The notes under the pieces were generated by a model, which did not search any database, was not told the origin of the DNA, and saw nothing but the letters and a program-made list of their open reading frames with translations. DNA of 64,000 nucleotides. It comes from an uncultured Bacteroidota bacterium. Lineage in GTDB: Bacteria; Bacteroidota; Bacteroidia; Flavobacteriales; Flavobacteriaceae. Below, in pieces: positions 17,792 through 28,930 of this stretch (position 1 is its first letter; the number at the start of each line of letters is the position of its first letter). A program made the position numbers and the translations under genes. The stretch spans positions 1-64,000 of the forward strand of contig CABYFY010000005.1 of the NCBI GenBank assembly GCA_902518355.1. Reading direction: 5' to 3'.

Positions 17792-19018
17792 ATGAGCAAG
17801 TCTGATTTACAATGTTCATTTTGTGGTAAGAAAAAAGATCAAACCAGTTTACTTATAGCTGGAATTGATGCTCATATTTGTGATTTGTGTATTGAGCAGG
17901 CAAACGGTATTATTTTACAAGAAAATAGTTCAGCAGATAGTAAGGGTGAAAAATCTAAACTTGAACTTTTAAAACCTCAACAAATTAAACTTTTTTTAGA
18001 TGATTATGTTGTGGGACAAGATTACACAAAAAAAGTAATTTCTGTTTCAGTATACAATCATTACAAAAGAATTAATCAGGAAATTGAAAATGAAGTTGAA
18101 ATTGAGAAGAGTAATATAATTATGGTCGGTCAGACTGGGACAGGAAAAACCTTAATAGCTAAGACTATAGCAAAAATGTTAGATGTACCTTTAGCAATTG
18201 TAGATGCTACTGTTTTGACTGAAGCTGGATATGTTGGTGAAGATGTTGAAGGAATATTGACTAAACTTTTACAGTCCGCTAATTATGATGTTGAAAAGGC
18301 TGAAAAAGGAATTGTATTTATAGATGAGATTGATAAAATTGCTAGAAAAAGTGACAATCCGTCAATAACAAGAGATGTTTCTGGTGAAGGAGTTCAACAG
18401 GCCTTATTAAAATTATTGGAAGGAACTATTGTAAACGTACCACCCAAAGGAGGAAGAAAACATCCTGATCAAAATTTTATTGAAATAAATACAGAGAAAA
18501 TTTTATTCATCGCTGGAGGAGCATTTGACGGAATTGAAAGACATATATCCAGACGATTAAATTTAAATGTCATTGGCTATAAAAGTGTCGGTAAAGACTC
18601 TGTTTCCAAGACTAATATTTTAAAACATATTAACCCAAAAGATCTAAAAGAGTTTGGTTTAATCCCAGAAATCATTGGTAGATTACCTGTTGTAACATAT
18701 ATGAATCCATTAAATAAAGTGGCACTGCTTAGTATTCTAACGGAGCCTAAAAATGCATTGATTAAGCAATATGTAAAATTATTTGAAATGGATGATATTA
18801 CTCTTGAATTTAAGAAGGATGCTTTAAATTATATTGTCGATAAAGCTATCGATTACAATTTAGGTGCAAGAGGTCTGAGATCACTTTGTGAAGAGATTTT
18901 AAATGATGCAATGTTTAATCTTCCTGGTAGTGAAGTAAAGAAATTAGTTGTAAATAAGAAATATGCTGAGGAGCAATTATCAAGGGTGAGTTTTGAAAAA
19001 CTTAAGGCAGCCTCTTAA
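17792..19018 (+). CDS. clpX: ATP-dependent Clp protease ATP-binding subunit ClpX
   Basis: 408 residues; unfoldase partner of ClpP. The N-terminal zinc-binding domain has Cys8, Cys11, Cys30 and Cys33. Walker A GQTGTGKT is at residues 113-120 and Walker B IVFIDEID at 174-181, followed by pore-loop and sensor regions ([20 protein letters not shown]). Its TAA stop overlaps the stop of the convergent GH3-like gene inside the tetranucleotide TTAA. Confidence 0.96.
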   Translation: MSKSDLQCSFCGKKKDQTSLLIAGIDAHICDLCIEQANGIILQENSSADSKGEKSKLELLKPQQIKLFLDDYVVGQDYTKKVISVSVYNHYKRINQEIENEVEIEKSNIIMVGQTGTGKTLIAKTIAKMLDVPLAIVDATVLTEAGYVGEDVEGILTKLLQSANYDVEKAEKGIVFIDEIDKIARKSDNPSITRDVSGEGVQQALLKLLEGTIVNVPPKGGRKHPDQNFIEINTEKILFIAGGAFDGIERHISRRLNLNVIGYKSVGKDSVSKTNILKHINPKDLKEFGLIPEIIGRLPVVTYMNPLNKVALLSILTEPKNALIKQYVKLFEMDDITLEFKKDALNYIVDKAIDYNLGARGLRSLCEEILNDAMFNLPGSEVKKLVVNKKYAEEQLSRVSFEKLKAAS

Positions 19019-20529
19019 CAATTCAATTCAATTAAACTGTCAATAAATTTTCTTTCGTTAGATAATCTAGGAATTTTATTTTGTCCGCCAATTTTATTAT
19101 TCATTTCCAACCATTTCATGAATACCCCTTTTTTAGAAACAATAATTTCAGGTCTCTTGAGTGTAAAATTATTGTATCTCTTGGCATCATAATCTGAATT
19201 TTCAGATTTAAGTTCTTTGTCTATAATTTCTGCTAAATTTATATTTTTAGGGGGATTATTTTTAAATTCTATAAACCACTGATGTGCACCTTTTTTATTT
19301 TTTTTCATGAAAACTGGGGCAACTGTGTAATCAACAATTTCAAGATTGTACTTAGATGATATTTTATTTATAACATTATCAGTATTCTCAATAATTACCT
19401 CTTCTCCAAAGACATTTATATAATGTTTTGTTCTTCCTGAAACGATTATTTTATACGGATTTAATGAAGTAAATTTTACAGTATCACCAATTTTATATCT
19501 CCATAAACCTGCATTTGTTGTTATTAATATTGCATAATTTATATCCTTTTTAACTTCGCTTAGCGGAATTATTTTTTCATCTTTTGTTCCATAGTTTTTC
19601 ATGGAGATAAACTCGTAGAAAATACCATAATCTAACATTAGTAAAAGTTCATTTGAATCATTTTCATATTGAATTGCAAAAAATCCCTCCGATGCGTTAT
19701 ATATCTCATAATATTTCATTGATTCACTATTGATTAAGCTCTTATATTGATTTAGATAAGGTTTGAAACTAACTCCTCCGTGAAAATAAACTTCTAAATT
19801 TGGCCATTGTTCAGAAATATAGTCTTTATTACTTTTTTCTAAAATTTTATTTAAAAGAACTAACATCCAAGAAGGTACGCCAGCTAAACTTGTTACATTT
19901 TCGTTCAATGTTTCATTAATTATAGCATCTATTTTGTAATTCCAATCATTCATAAGAGAAGTTTTGTTACTTGGAGTACTACTAAACTCAGCCCAAAAAG
20001 GCATATTATCAATTAGAATAGCTGATAAATCACCGTAGAATGTCCCGTTTTTTTCATATGGACTTTTACTTCCACCCAACCTTAAACTCTTTCCCGTAAA
20101 AAGTTGAGAATTTGGATTATTATTTAGATACATACAAAGTAAATCCTTACCAGCTGCATAATGACAATCCTCAAGAGACTCATTACTTACTGGAATGAAT
20201 TTGCTTTTAGCATTTGTCGTCCCACTTGATTTAGCAAACCACTTAATTTTCGAAGACCAAAAAATGTTATTTTCTCCTTTTCTAGCCAGATCTATTTTAT
20301 CAGCAAATTCCTCATAACTAAAAACAGGAACTCTTTCAGAAAAATCTTTATAATTTTTAATTGATTTAAAATCAAACTTTTGACCAATAAATGTTTCTTT
20401 TGCTGATTTGACCAAATTTAATAGAATATCGTTTTGAACTTCATTTGGATACTTTATAAATAATTCAATTTGATGCATTCTTTTTTTTAAAAACCAGGAA
20501 GCAATTGAATTAATTAATGGGATTGGCAT
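19015..20529 (-). CDS. GH3 auxin-responsive promoter family protein (acyl-adenylating enzyme family)
   Basis: 504 residues. The segment [19 protein letters not shown] is the ATP/AMP-binding motif 1 of GH3 acyl-acid-amido synthetases, with YNASEGFFA (motif 2) and the [36 protein letters not shown] region (motif 3). Bacterial GH3 proteins are common in Bacteroidota and their substrates are unknown. No neighbour explains it: it sits alone between clpX (convergent) and DUF2797 (divergent, 40 bases). Confidence 0.85.
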   Translation of the reverse strand: MPIPLINSIASWFLKKRMHQIELFIKYPNEVQNDILLNLVKSAKETFIGQKFDFKSIKNYKDFSERVPVFSYEEFADKIDLARKGENNIFWSSKIKWFAKSSGTTNAKSKFIPVSNESLEDCHYAAGKDLLCMYLNNNPNSQLFTGKSLRLGGSKSPYEKNGTFYGDLSAILIDNMPFWAEFSSTPSNKTSLMNDWNYKIDAIINETLNENVTSLAGVPSWMLVLLNKILEKSNKDYISEQWPNLEVYFHGGVSFKPYLNQYKSLINSESMKYYEIYNASEGFFAIQYENDSNELLLMLDYGIFYEFISMKNYGTKDEKIIPLSEVKKDINYAILITTNAGLWRYKIGDTVKFTSLNPYKIIVSGRTKHYINVFGEEVIIENTDNVINKISSKYNLEIVDYTVAPVFMKKNKKGAHQWFIEFKNNPPKNINLAEIIDKELKSENSDYDAKRYNNFTLKRPEIIVSKKGVFMKWLEMNNKIGGQNKIPRLSNERKFIDSLIELNC

Positions 20530-20569
20530 CTTTTTTTTGTAATTTTCTTTTTTAAAATTATGAAATTTT

Positions 20570-21367
20570 ATGCATTTTGAAGGAGTCGTAAAAAAAATGA
20601 CAACTGAATATTCTTCAGTGGTGAACTACTTCATTGAATTTGAAAACAGCTTCATTCATTTAAATCAATTTTTAGAAAAATCATTTACTATAGAGTGTAT
20701 TGGTTACAGTTGTCTTTCATGTTCTTTAAATCAAGAAATTTTTAGACAAGGATTCTGTAAAAGTTGTTTTTTTGAAAGTCCATTGGCAGGAGATTGGATA
20801 ATAAAGCCCGAATTGAGTAAAGCTCATTTAAATATAGCTGATCGTGATCTTGAGTATGAAAAGAAAATTCAGCTTCAACCACACATTGTTTACTTATCAA
20901 ATACTGGATCCGTCAAGGTAGGAATTACCAGAAAATCTCAAATTCCTTATCGTTGGATTGATCAGGGTGCACATGAGGCAATTGAAATTATAGAAACACC
21001 AAATAGATTTTTAGCTGGTACTGCTGAAGTTGCTCTTAAAAAATATATGAGTGATAAAACTAACTGGAGAAAAATGTTGAAAAACGAAAGGGATAACGTT
21101 AATTTGACAAGTTTTAAAGAACAAGCAAAAACATATGTTCCTAGTAATTTAACTCATTATATTAATCACAAAAGTAAAGTTCTAAATATAGAGTTTCCTG
21201 TAAAAAAGTTTCCACAAAAACCAAATTCAGTCAAACTGAAAAAAAATTCAAAATTTTCAGGAAAATTAATGGGAGTAAAAGGACAGTATTTAATTTTTGA
21301 AGACGATAAAGTCATTAACTACCGTGCACATGAGGGTCATATTTTTAGTATAACTATAAATTCTTAA
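20570..21367 (+). CDS. DUF2797 family protein
   Basis: 265 residues. A Cys cluster (CIGYSCLSCSLNQEIFRQGFCKSCFFE, near residues 43-69) looks like a zinc site. It is followed by HIVYLSNTGSVKVGITRKSQIPYRWIDQGA, which resembles the YL..G..KVGIT core of GIY-YIG-like nuclease domains. The N-terminus MHFEGVVKKMTTEYS agrees with my memory of DUF2797 members, which supports ATG 20570. Function is unknown. The stop shares TTAA with the convergent transporter gene. Confidence 0.78.
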   Translation: MHFEGVVKKMTTEYSSVVNYFIEFENSFIHLNQFLEKSFTIECIGYSCLSCSLNQEIFRQGFCKSCFFESPLAGDWIIKPELSKAHLNIADRDLEYEKKIQLQPHIVYLSNTGSVKVGITRKSQIPYRWIDQGAHEAIEIIETPNRFLAGTAEVALKKYMSDKTNWRKMLKNERDNVNLTSFKEQAKTYVPSNLTHYINHKSKVLNIEFPVKKFPQKPNSVKLKKNSKFSGKLMGVKGQYLIFEDDKVINYRAHEGHIFSITINS

Positions 21368-22068
21368 TCTATATTTATCTCTTCGTTAACTTTTAAGCTA
21401 AATTTTCTTCGAAAAAGGTAAACTCCCAAATATAAAAATGGTGTGTCAACTAATGCAACTAAAACCTTAAATAAAAATCCTGAAATCAATAGGCCTGCGA
21501 ACTGATCCCAAGACAACACATTAGTTGTACATAATAAAAATAAAATAGTAAATGTGTCAACAAATTGAGAGAAGAAAGTTGAAAAGTTATTCCTTAACCA
21601 GAGCATCCTTCCCTTAGTTAAGTTTTTCCAAAAATGGTAAATGTGAATATCAATATATTGTGCAAATAGATAACTAAGCATACTGGAAAGTACAGCAATT
21701 ATAGTACTACCAAATACTTTTCTAAAAAGTAAATCATCAACTGGTGAATTTTCCATTGCAGGAACAAAGTCGGCAACATAAATTATGAGTGTTGAAAAAA
21801 TAGCAGCAAAAATACCAACAGTTACAACTTGGTTAGCTTTCTTTTTACCATAAATTTCACTGATTAAATCTGTTATTAAAAATGTAATTGGGTAAGGAAG
21901 AATTCCTACAGATAAATAAAAAAGTTTTTCTCCAAAAATTTCAATATCAAATGGGTGCCAGTAAAAAAACTTTTGAAAAATTAAATTTGATACTACCAGA
22001 GAGGTAATGAAAAGAGATGCTAGAATTAAATAAAGTTTTCTTGCTAATATTTTTTTTCCTGCATTCAT
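21364..22068 (-). CDS. YhhQ/VUT family queuosine precursor transporter
   Basis: 234 residues from ATG 22068 (an in-frame TTG at 22086 is less likely). Six hydrophobic segments are visible. The signature VGILPYPITFLITDLISEIYGKKKANQVV and the later FSQFVDTFTILFLL place it in the DUF165/VUT family, whose YhhQ members import queuosine precursors (preQ0/preQ1) for tRNA modification. No queuosine gene lies nearby, so the substrate is by family only. Confidence 0.85.
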   Translation of the reverse strand: MNAGKKILARKLYLILASLFITSLVVSNLIFQKFFYWHPFDIEIFGEKLFYLSVGILPYPITFLITDLISEIYGKKKANQVVTVGIFAAIFSTLIIYVADFVPAMENSPVDDLLFRKVFGSTIIAVLSSMLSYLFAQYIDIHIYHFWKNLTKGRMLWLRNNFSTFFSQFVDTFTILFLLCTTNVLSWDQFAGLLISGFLFKVLVALVDTPFLYLGVYLFRRKFSLKVNEEINID

Positions 22069-22127
22069 TAATTTGTCTTTAATCAAATATAGTAAATCAA
22101 TTTCTTTTGACTAATTTGTTCACCCTA

Positions 22128-23252
22128 ATGGAAATCCAAAAAAAATATCACATATCAATAGGTTCAAATATTGGAAATAGGATAAAAAATATTCAAGAGA
22201 CAATTGATTTAATACATTCAAGAATTGCCTCTTTACTTTCTATTTCATCAATTTATGAAACTGAATCTATTGGTTTTGAAGGTGACGATTTTTTTAATAT
22301 TTGTGCATCATTTAATTCTTTTAAATCCCCTCATTTTATAATGAATGAATTTCTTGAAATAGAAAAACTTTTGGGAAGAGTTAGAAGTAAGGAAAAAAAA
22401 TATACCTCCAGAATTATTGATATTGATATTTTATTAGTAGATGATATGATAATTAACTCCGAAGAATTAACTATCCCACATAAAGAAATGTGCAATAGAA
22501 GATTTGTACTAGACCCTTTAATTGAGATTGATCCAAATATAATTCATCCTGTAAATAAAATGTCGATTAAAGAAATTTTGAATTCTCTTGAATCTAAACA
22601 GAAAATTCAAAATAAAGATATAATTCTTCAAAACCCCGCTCATTCAGTTTCAATAAACAACTATAGCTATATTGCAATTGAAGGGAATATTGGATCTGGA
22701 AAAACAAGCTTATCAAAATTGATTTCAAGTGAATTCAATACAAAATTAATGTTGGAAAGATTTATTGACAATCCGTTTTTAGCCAAATTTTATAAAAACC
22801 CCAAGGACTTTGCATTCAAATTAGAAATGTCTTTTTTGGCTGATAGATATCAGCAAACAAACGAGGATTTATCCCAATTAAATTTTTTTAGTCAAAATAT
22901 TATTAGTGATTATGATATTCATAAATCACTAATTTTTTCAAAAATTAATTTAAATGAGGATGAATTTAATTTATACAGAAAACTATTTTATTCTTTATAT
23001 AAAAGTATTGTAAAACCAGACTTAATTATTTTTTTAAATCAGACTATTGAAAATTTAAAAATAAATATAGAAAAAAGAGGCAGGGAATATGAGTCAAAAA
23101 TATCAGAAGAGTATTTAAAAAAAATAAATCAAAGTTATTCTGATTTTTTTAAATCAAGGCCTGATTTAAATGTTAAATTTATAGATGTTTCAGAGATGGA
23201 TTTTGTAAAAAATAGATTAGATTACTTATCTATAATTAATGGAATTAGTTAG
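22128..23252 (+). CDS. folK: Fusion of HPPK (FolK) and deoxynucleoside kinase
   Basis: 374 residues from ATG 22128. Residues 1-155 are 6-hydroxymethyl-7,8-dihydropterin pyrophosphokinase, with HISIGSNIGNR, IYETESIGFEG, GRVRSKEKKYTSRIIDIDIL and RRFVLDPLIEIDPNIIHP. Residues 180-374 are a deoxynucleoside kinase with P-loop GNIGSGKT (186-193) and the REYESKISEEYL lid-type segment. The first domain makes a folate precursor; the second phosphorylates deoxynucleosides. Both feed the dTMP/folate economy. I recall this fusion being annotated in other Flavobacteriia. A second, stand-alone kinase is at 49925-50530. The tail overlaps trmH by eight bases. Confidence 0.88.
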   Translation: MEIQKKYHISIGSNIGNRIKNIQETIDLIHSRIASLLSISSIYETESIGFEGDDFFNICASFNSFKSPHFIMNEFLEIEKLLGRVRSKEKKYTSRIIDIDILLVDDMIINSEELTIPHKEMCNRRFVLDPLIEIDPNIIHPVNKMSIKEILNSLESKQKIQNKDIILQNPAHSVSINNYSYIAIEGNIGSGKTSLSKLISSEFNTKLMLERFIDNPFLAKFYKNPKDFAFKLEMSFLADRYQQTNEDLSQLNFFSQNIISDYDIHKSLIFSKINLNEDEFNLYRKLFYSLYKSIVKPDLIIFLNQTIENLKINIEKRGREYESKISEEYLKKINQSYSDFFKSRPDLNVKFIDVSEMDFVKNRLDYLSIINGIS

Positions 23253-23778
23253 CGTTAATTTTTAAAAAAAAATCCCAAACCACAATCCCTGCGGAAACAG
23301 AAACATTTAAAGAATGTTTAGTTCCATATTGAGCTATTTCAACTACATCATCACTAAGATCAATCACGTTTTGACTAACTCCTTTTATTTCATTACCAAA
23401 AATTACAGCATATTTTTTACCTGAGTCAAGGCTGAAATTTTCTAAAGGTGTTGATTTATCAGCTTGCTCAATAGAAACAATATTGTAATTTTCACTCTTT
23501 AGTTTTAAAATGGCATTTTCAATTTCTTTGACATAGGTCCATTTTAAAGATTCGGTGCTGCCAAGTGCGGTTTTTCGAATCTCATTATTTGGTGGTACAG
23601 CGGTAATGCCACATAGAATTATTTCATCGATTAGAAAAGCGTCACAGGTTCTAAAAATACTACCAACATTATGTGCACTTCTAATATTTTCTAGTACAAC
23701 TTTAATAGGCGTTTTAGATGAATTTTTAAACTCCTCTAAAGAAATCCTATTTAATTCACTATTTTTTAGTTTTTTCAT
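23245..23778 (-). CDS. TrmH (SPOUT) family RNA methyltransferase
   Basis: 177 residues. The SPOUT motifs are clear: LENIRSAHNVGSIFRTCDAF (motif 1), YAVIFGNEIKGVSQNVID (motif 2) and IAQYGTKHSLNVSVSAGIVVWDF (motif 3, AdoMet knot). This is the 2'-O-ribose methyltransferase fold of TrmH/TrmL/RlmB. Target RNA is not determinable; short length without an N-terminal substrate domain favours a tRNA enzyme. It is convergent with folK. Confidence 0.87.
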   Translation of the reverse strand: MKKLKNSELNRISLEEFKNSSKTPIKVVLENIRSAHNVGSIFRTCDAFLIDEIILCGITAVPPNNEIRKTALGSTESLKWTYVKEIENAILKLKSENYNIVSIEQADKSTPLENFSLDSGKKYAVIFGNEIKGVSQNVIDLSDDVVEIAQYGTKHSLNVSVSAGIVVWDFFLKINAN

Positions 23779-23871
23779 TTGAGCTTACTTTAAACATTTG
23801 TTTTCTAAACAACTAAATAATAATTACATTAGTAAAGATGTAGTGGTAAAAATAGTATATAAGTTATCCAA

Positions 23872-26457
23872 TTGAAAAAAGACGCAAAAAAAATTACACC
23901 TTTAATGCAGCAGTATAATGCTATTAAGGCAAAGTATCCTGATGCATTACTACTTTTTCGAGTAGGTGATTTTTATGAAACTTTCGGACAAGATGCAATT
24001 CAGGCTTCCAAAATCTTAGATATTATTTTGACTAAAAGAGGTGCTGGAAGTCAAAGTGAAACAGAGCTCGCCGGATTTCCTCACCATTCTTTAAATCTGT
24101 ATTTACCCAAACTTGTGAAGGCTGGTCATCGTGTAGCAATTTGTGATCAATTGGAAGATCCAAAAAAAACAAAAAAAATTGTTAAGAGAGGAGTAACTGA
24201 GCTTGTAACCCCAGGCCTTGCTTCTGTAGATGGAGTGCTGAATCCAAAGAAAAATAATTTTTTAGCTTCAATTTATTTTAGCAACAATATTGGGATTTCT
24301 TTTTTAGATATTTCAACTGGAGAGTTTTTATTATCTCAAGGTGATTCTGAGTATATAGCCAAATTATTATCAAATTTTAACCCAAGTGAGATACTAATTG
24401 CAAAACAACAAAAGAAAATTTTCAAAGAGCAGTTTGTAGAATTACATAATCTCTTTTTTTTAGAGGAATGGGTTTATAATTCTGATTTTGCTAATGAGTT
24501 AATACAAAAACAATTTGAAACTAATTCACTTAAAGGTTTTGGTATTAGTGATTTATTGGAAGGGATAATTTCTAGTGCAGGTATTTTACATTACTTAAGT
24601 GAAACTCAACACCATCAGTTGAATCATATAACAACAATTAAGAGGATTCCTTTTGAAGGCCACGTTTGGTTAGATAGATTTACCATTAGAAACCTAGAAA
24701 TATTTTTTCCGAATACTGTTGAAGGAAAATGCTTAATTGATGTTATTGATCATACGATTTCGCCAATGGGAGGAAGATTATTGAAAAGGTGGTTGGCATT
24801 ACCATCAACTGATAGTGATCTTATTTTTAAAAGACACAATATTGTTGAATATTTTATTAATAAAGAAAAACATAGAAGTTTTTTAATCGAAACCCTTTCC
24901 TCGCTTAGTGATTTGGAAAGATTGGTTTCTAAAGTTGCAACCAAAAAAATTAATCCTCGAGAACTTTTTACACTTAATGAATCTCTAAAAAATATTAAAC
25001 CATTAAAAAATGAGTTTAAAAAAACTACATCTGATGATTTAAATTCATTGTTTAAATCATTAAGTAATTGCGACGAAATAATAAAACTAATAGGCTCTAC
25101 ACTTTCTGAAACTCCACCGGTGAATATTATTAAAGGAAATACAATTTCTTCAGATTTTTCAAATGAACTAAAGGAACTTAGAAGTTTATCCAAGAATAAT
25201 AAAGATTTTCTAGACGACATGTTAAAAGAACAGTCTGAGATTACAAATATTCCGTCTTTGAAAATCTCATCTAATAATGTTTTTGGATATTATATAGAAG
25301 TAAGAAATACGCATAAAGATAAAGTTCCTGAAAATTGGATTAGAAAACAAACCTTAGTAAATGCGGAAAGATATATTACTGAAGAACTCAAGGAATATGA
25401 GTCAAAAATATTAGGTGCTGAACAGAAAATAATGGAACTAGAAATAAAATTTTTTGATGAATTATTAAATTCTTGCCAGTCTCATATCAAAGAAATTCAA
25501 AATAATTCTTCAATTATAGCGGAGTTGGATTGTCTTATTTCTTTTTCCAGTCTATCAATTTTGAAAAATTATGTAAGACCTGAAATTGATGAATCTTTTG
25601 ATATCGAAATTATTAATGGTAGACACCCTGTAATTGAAAGCCAGTTGCCAATAGACAAACCTTATATTCCTAACAGTATTTATCTTAATAAAAAAAACCA
25701 ACAAATTATAATGATTACTGGACCAAATATGTCTGGTAAATCTGCAATTTTACGACAAACAGCAATAATTTGTTTACTTGCTCAGATTGGATGCTTTGTT
25801 CCTGCCGAAAAATTAAAAATGGGTATAATTGATAAAATTTTTACTCGTGTAGGCGCTTCTGATAATATTAGTATGGGTGAATCTACTTTTATGGTTGAAA
25901 TGAATGAGACAGCATTGATTCTCAATAATATTTCCGAGAGAAGCCTAATATTATTAGATGAAATTGGAAGAGGAACAAGTACTTATGATGGTATTTCAAT
26001 TGCTTGGGCAATTTCAGAATATCTACATCAACACCATTCAAGACCAAAGACCTTATTTGCAACTCATTATCATGAATTAAATCAAATGAAGGATTCATTT
26101 GAAAGAATTAAAAATTTTAACGTGTCAATAAAAGAAGAAAATAATCAAATATTATTTTTAAGAAAATTAATTCCTGGGAGTAGTGAACATAGTTTTGGAA
26201 TTCATGTTGCAAAAATGGCTGGAATGCCTAAAGATGTATTAAACAAAGCAAATGATATGCTAGAGCAACTTGAACAGTCCCGCTCATCAAAAGAGTTAAT
26301 TGTTAATGAAATTTCTCCTCAGTTGGAGTTTTTTAATATTAGTGATCCTATTCTTGAGGAATTGAAAAATGATTTAGAAAATTTAAATTTGGATGAATTA
26401 ACTCCGATTGAAGCACTTCTTAAATTAAATGAACTTAAAAGAAAGATAAATAATTAG
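23872..26457 (+). CDS. mutS: DNA mismatch repair protein MutS
   Basis: 861 residues. The mismatch-binding F-x-E motif is present (GDFYETFG, Phe34 to Glu36), followed by connector, lever and clamp domains, then the ATPase with Walker A GPNMSGKS at residues 617-624 and LILLDEIGRGTSTYDG. The start is TTG at 23872; starting at the next ATG (23905) would still keep F-x-E but loses the KKITPL leader typical of relatives. Length fits MutS1. Ends with a Leu/Glu-rich tail. Confidence 0.95.
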   Translation: MKKDAKKITPLMQQYNAIKAKYPDALLLFRVGDFYETFGQDAIQASKILDIILTKRGAGSQSETELAGFPHHSLNLYLPKLVKAGHRVAICDQLEDPKKTKKIVKRGVTELVTPGLASVDGVLNPKKNNFLASIYFSNNIGISFLDISTGEFLLSQGDSEYIAKLLSNFNPSEILIAKQQKKIFKEQFVELHNLFFLEEWVYNSDFANELIQKQFETNSLKGFGISDLLEGIISSAGILHYLSETQHHQLNHITTIKRIPFEGHVWLDRFTIRNLEIFFPNTVEGKCLIDVIDHTISPMGGRLLKRWLALPSTDSDLIFKRHNIVEYFINKEKHRSFLIETLSSLSDLERLVSKVATKKINPRELFTLNESLKNIKPLKNEFKKTTSDDLNSLFKSLSNCDEIIKLIGSTLSETPPVNIIKGNTISSDFSNELKELRSLSKNNKDFLDDMLKEQSEITNIPSLKISSNNVFGYYIEVRNTHKDKVPENWIRKQTLVNAERYITEELKEYESKILGAEQKIMELEIKFFDELLNSCQSHIKEIQNNSSIIAELDCLISFSSLSILKNYVRPEIDESFDIEIINGRHPVIESQLPIDKPYIPNSIYLNKKNQQIIMITGPNMSGKSAILRQTAIICLLAQIGCFVPAEKLKMGIIDKIFTRVGASDNISMGESTFMVEMNETALILNNISERSLILLDEIGRGTSTYDGISIAWAISEYLHQHHSRPKTLFATHYHELNQMKDSFERIKNFNVSIKEENNQILFLRKLIPGSSEHSFGIHVAKMAGMPKDVLNKANDMLEQLEQSRSSKELIVNEISPQLEFFNISDPILEELKNDLENLNLDELTPIEALLKLNELKRKINN

Positions 26458-26507
26458 CATTTTTTTTTAATTTTAACACCCTAATAAAAACTAACTAAAT
26501 CGATTAA

Positions 26508-28658
<2,151 letters not shown>

Positions 28659-28681
28659 GTTTCATATTTGAAAATTTATAT

Positions 28682-28689
28682 TAAATTTG
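28682..28689 (+). promoter_or_regulatory. Putative -7 promoter element of the tRNA pair
   Basis: TAAATTTG matches TAnnTTTG exactly, 35 bases upstream of tRNA-Gly, with a weak TTTC at 28660-28663 as a possible -33. A small hairpin (GCAC/GTGC around 28695-28708) lies in the transcribed leader. Confidence 0.45.
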
Positions 28690-28724
28690 CATCCGCACTT
28701 AAGGTGCATGATCTTTTAAATATT

Positions 28725-28796
28725 GCGAAAGTAGCTCAGGGGTAGAGCATCACCTTGCCAAGGTGAGGGTCGCGGGTTCAAATCCCGTCTTTCGCT
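28725..28796 (+). tRNA. tRNA-Gly(GCC)
   Basis: Complete cloverleaf: acceptor GCGAAAG/CTTTCGC, D-arm GCTC/GAGC, anticodon stem TCACC/GGTGA around loop TTGCCAA (anticodon GCC), T-arm with GGTTCAAATCC. Discriminator T, CCA not encoded. It is 14 bases upstream of tRNA-Leu and probably co-transcribed. Confidence 0.96.
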
Positions 28797-28810
28797 CACA
28801 TACAATATAA

Positions 28811-28896
28811 GCTGAAGTGGTGGAATTGGTAGACACGTTGGACTTAAAATCCAATGGATAGTAATATCCGTGCGGGTTCAAGTCCCGCCTTCAGTA
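28811..28896 (+). tRNA. tRNA-Leu(UAA)
   Basis: Class II tRNA: acceptor GCTGAAG/CTTCAGT (terminal G-U), anticodon stem TTGGA/TCCAA around loop CTTAAAA (anticodon TAA), long variable arm GGATAGTAATATCC, T-arm GCGGG/CCCGC. Discriminator A; CCA not encoded. Confidence 0.96.
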
Positions 28897-28900
28897 CAAA

Positions 28901-28927
28901 ACCCCCGTCTTTATGATGGGGGTTTTT
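28901..28927. terminator. Bidirectional intrinsic terminator
   Basis: ACCCCCGTC pairs with GATGGGGGT around the loop TTTAT-like centre, followed by five Ts on the plus strand and preceded by a run of As that becomes a T tract on the minus strand. It can end both the tRNA transcript (plus) and the convergent DEAD-box helicase transcript (minus), whose stop is at 28931. Confidence 0.8.
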
Positions 28928-28930
28928 AAT

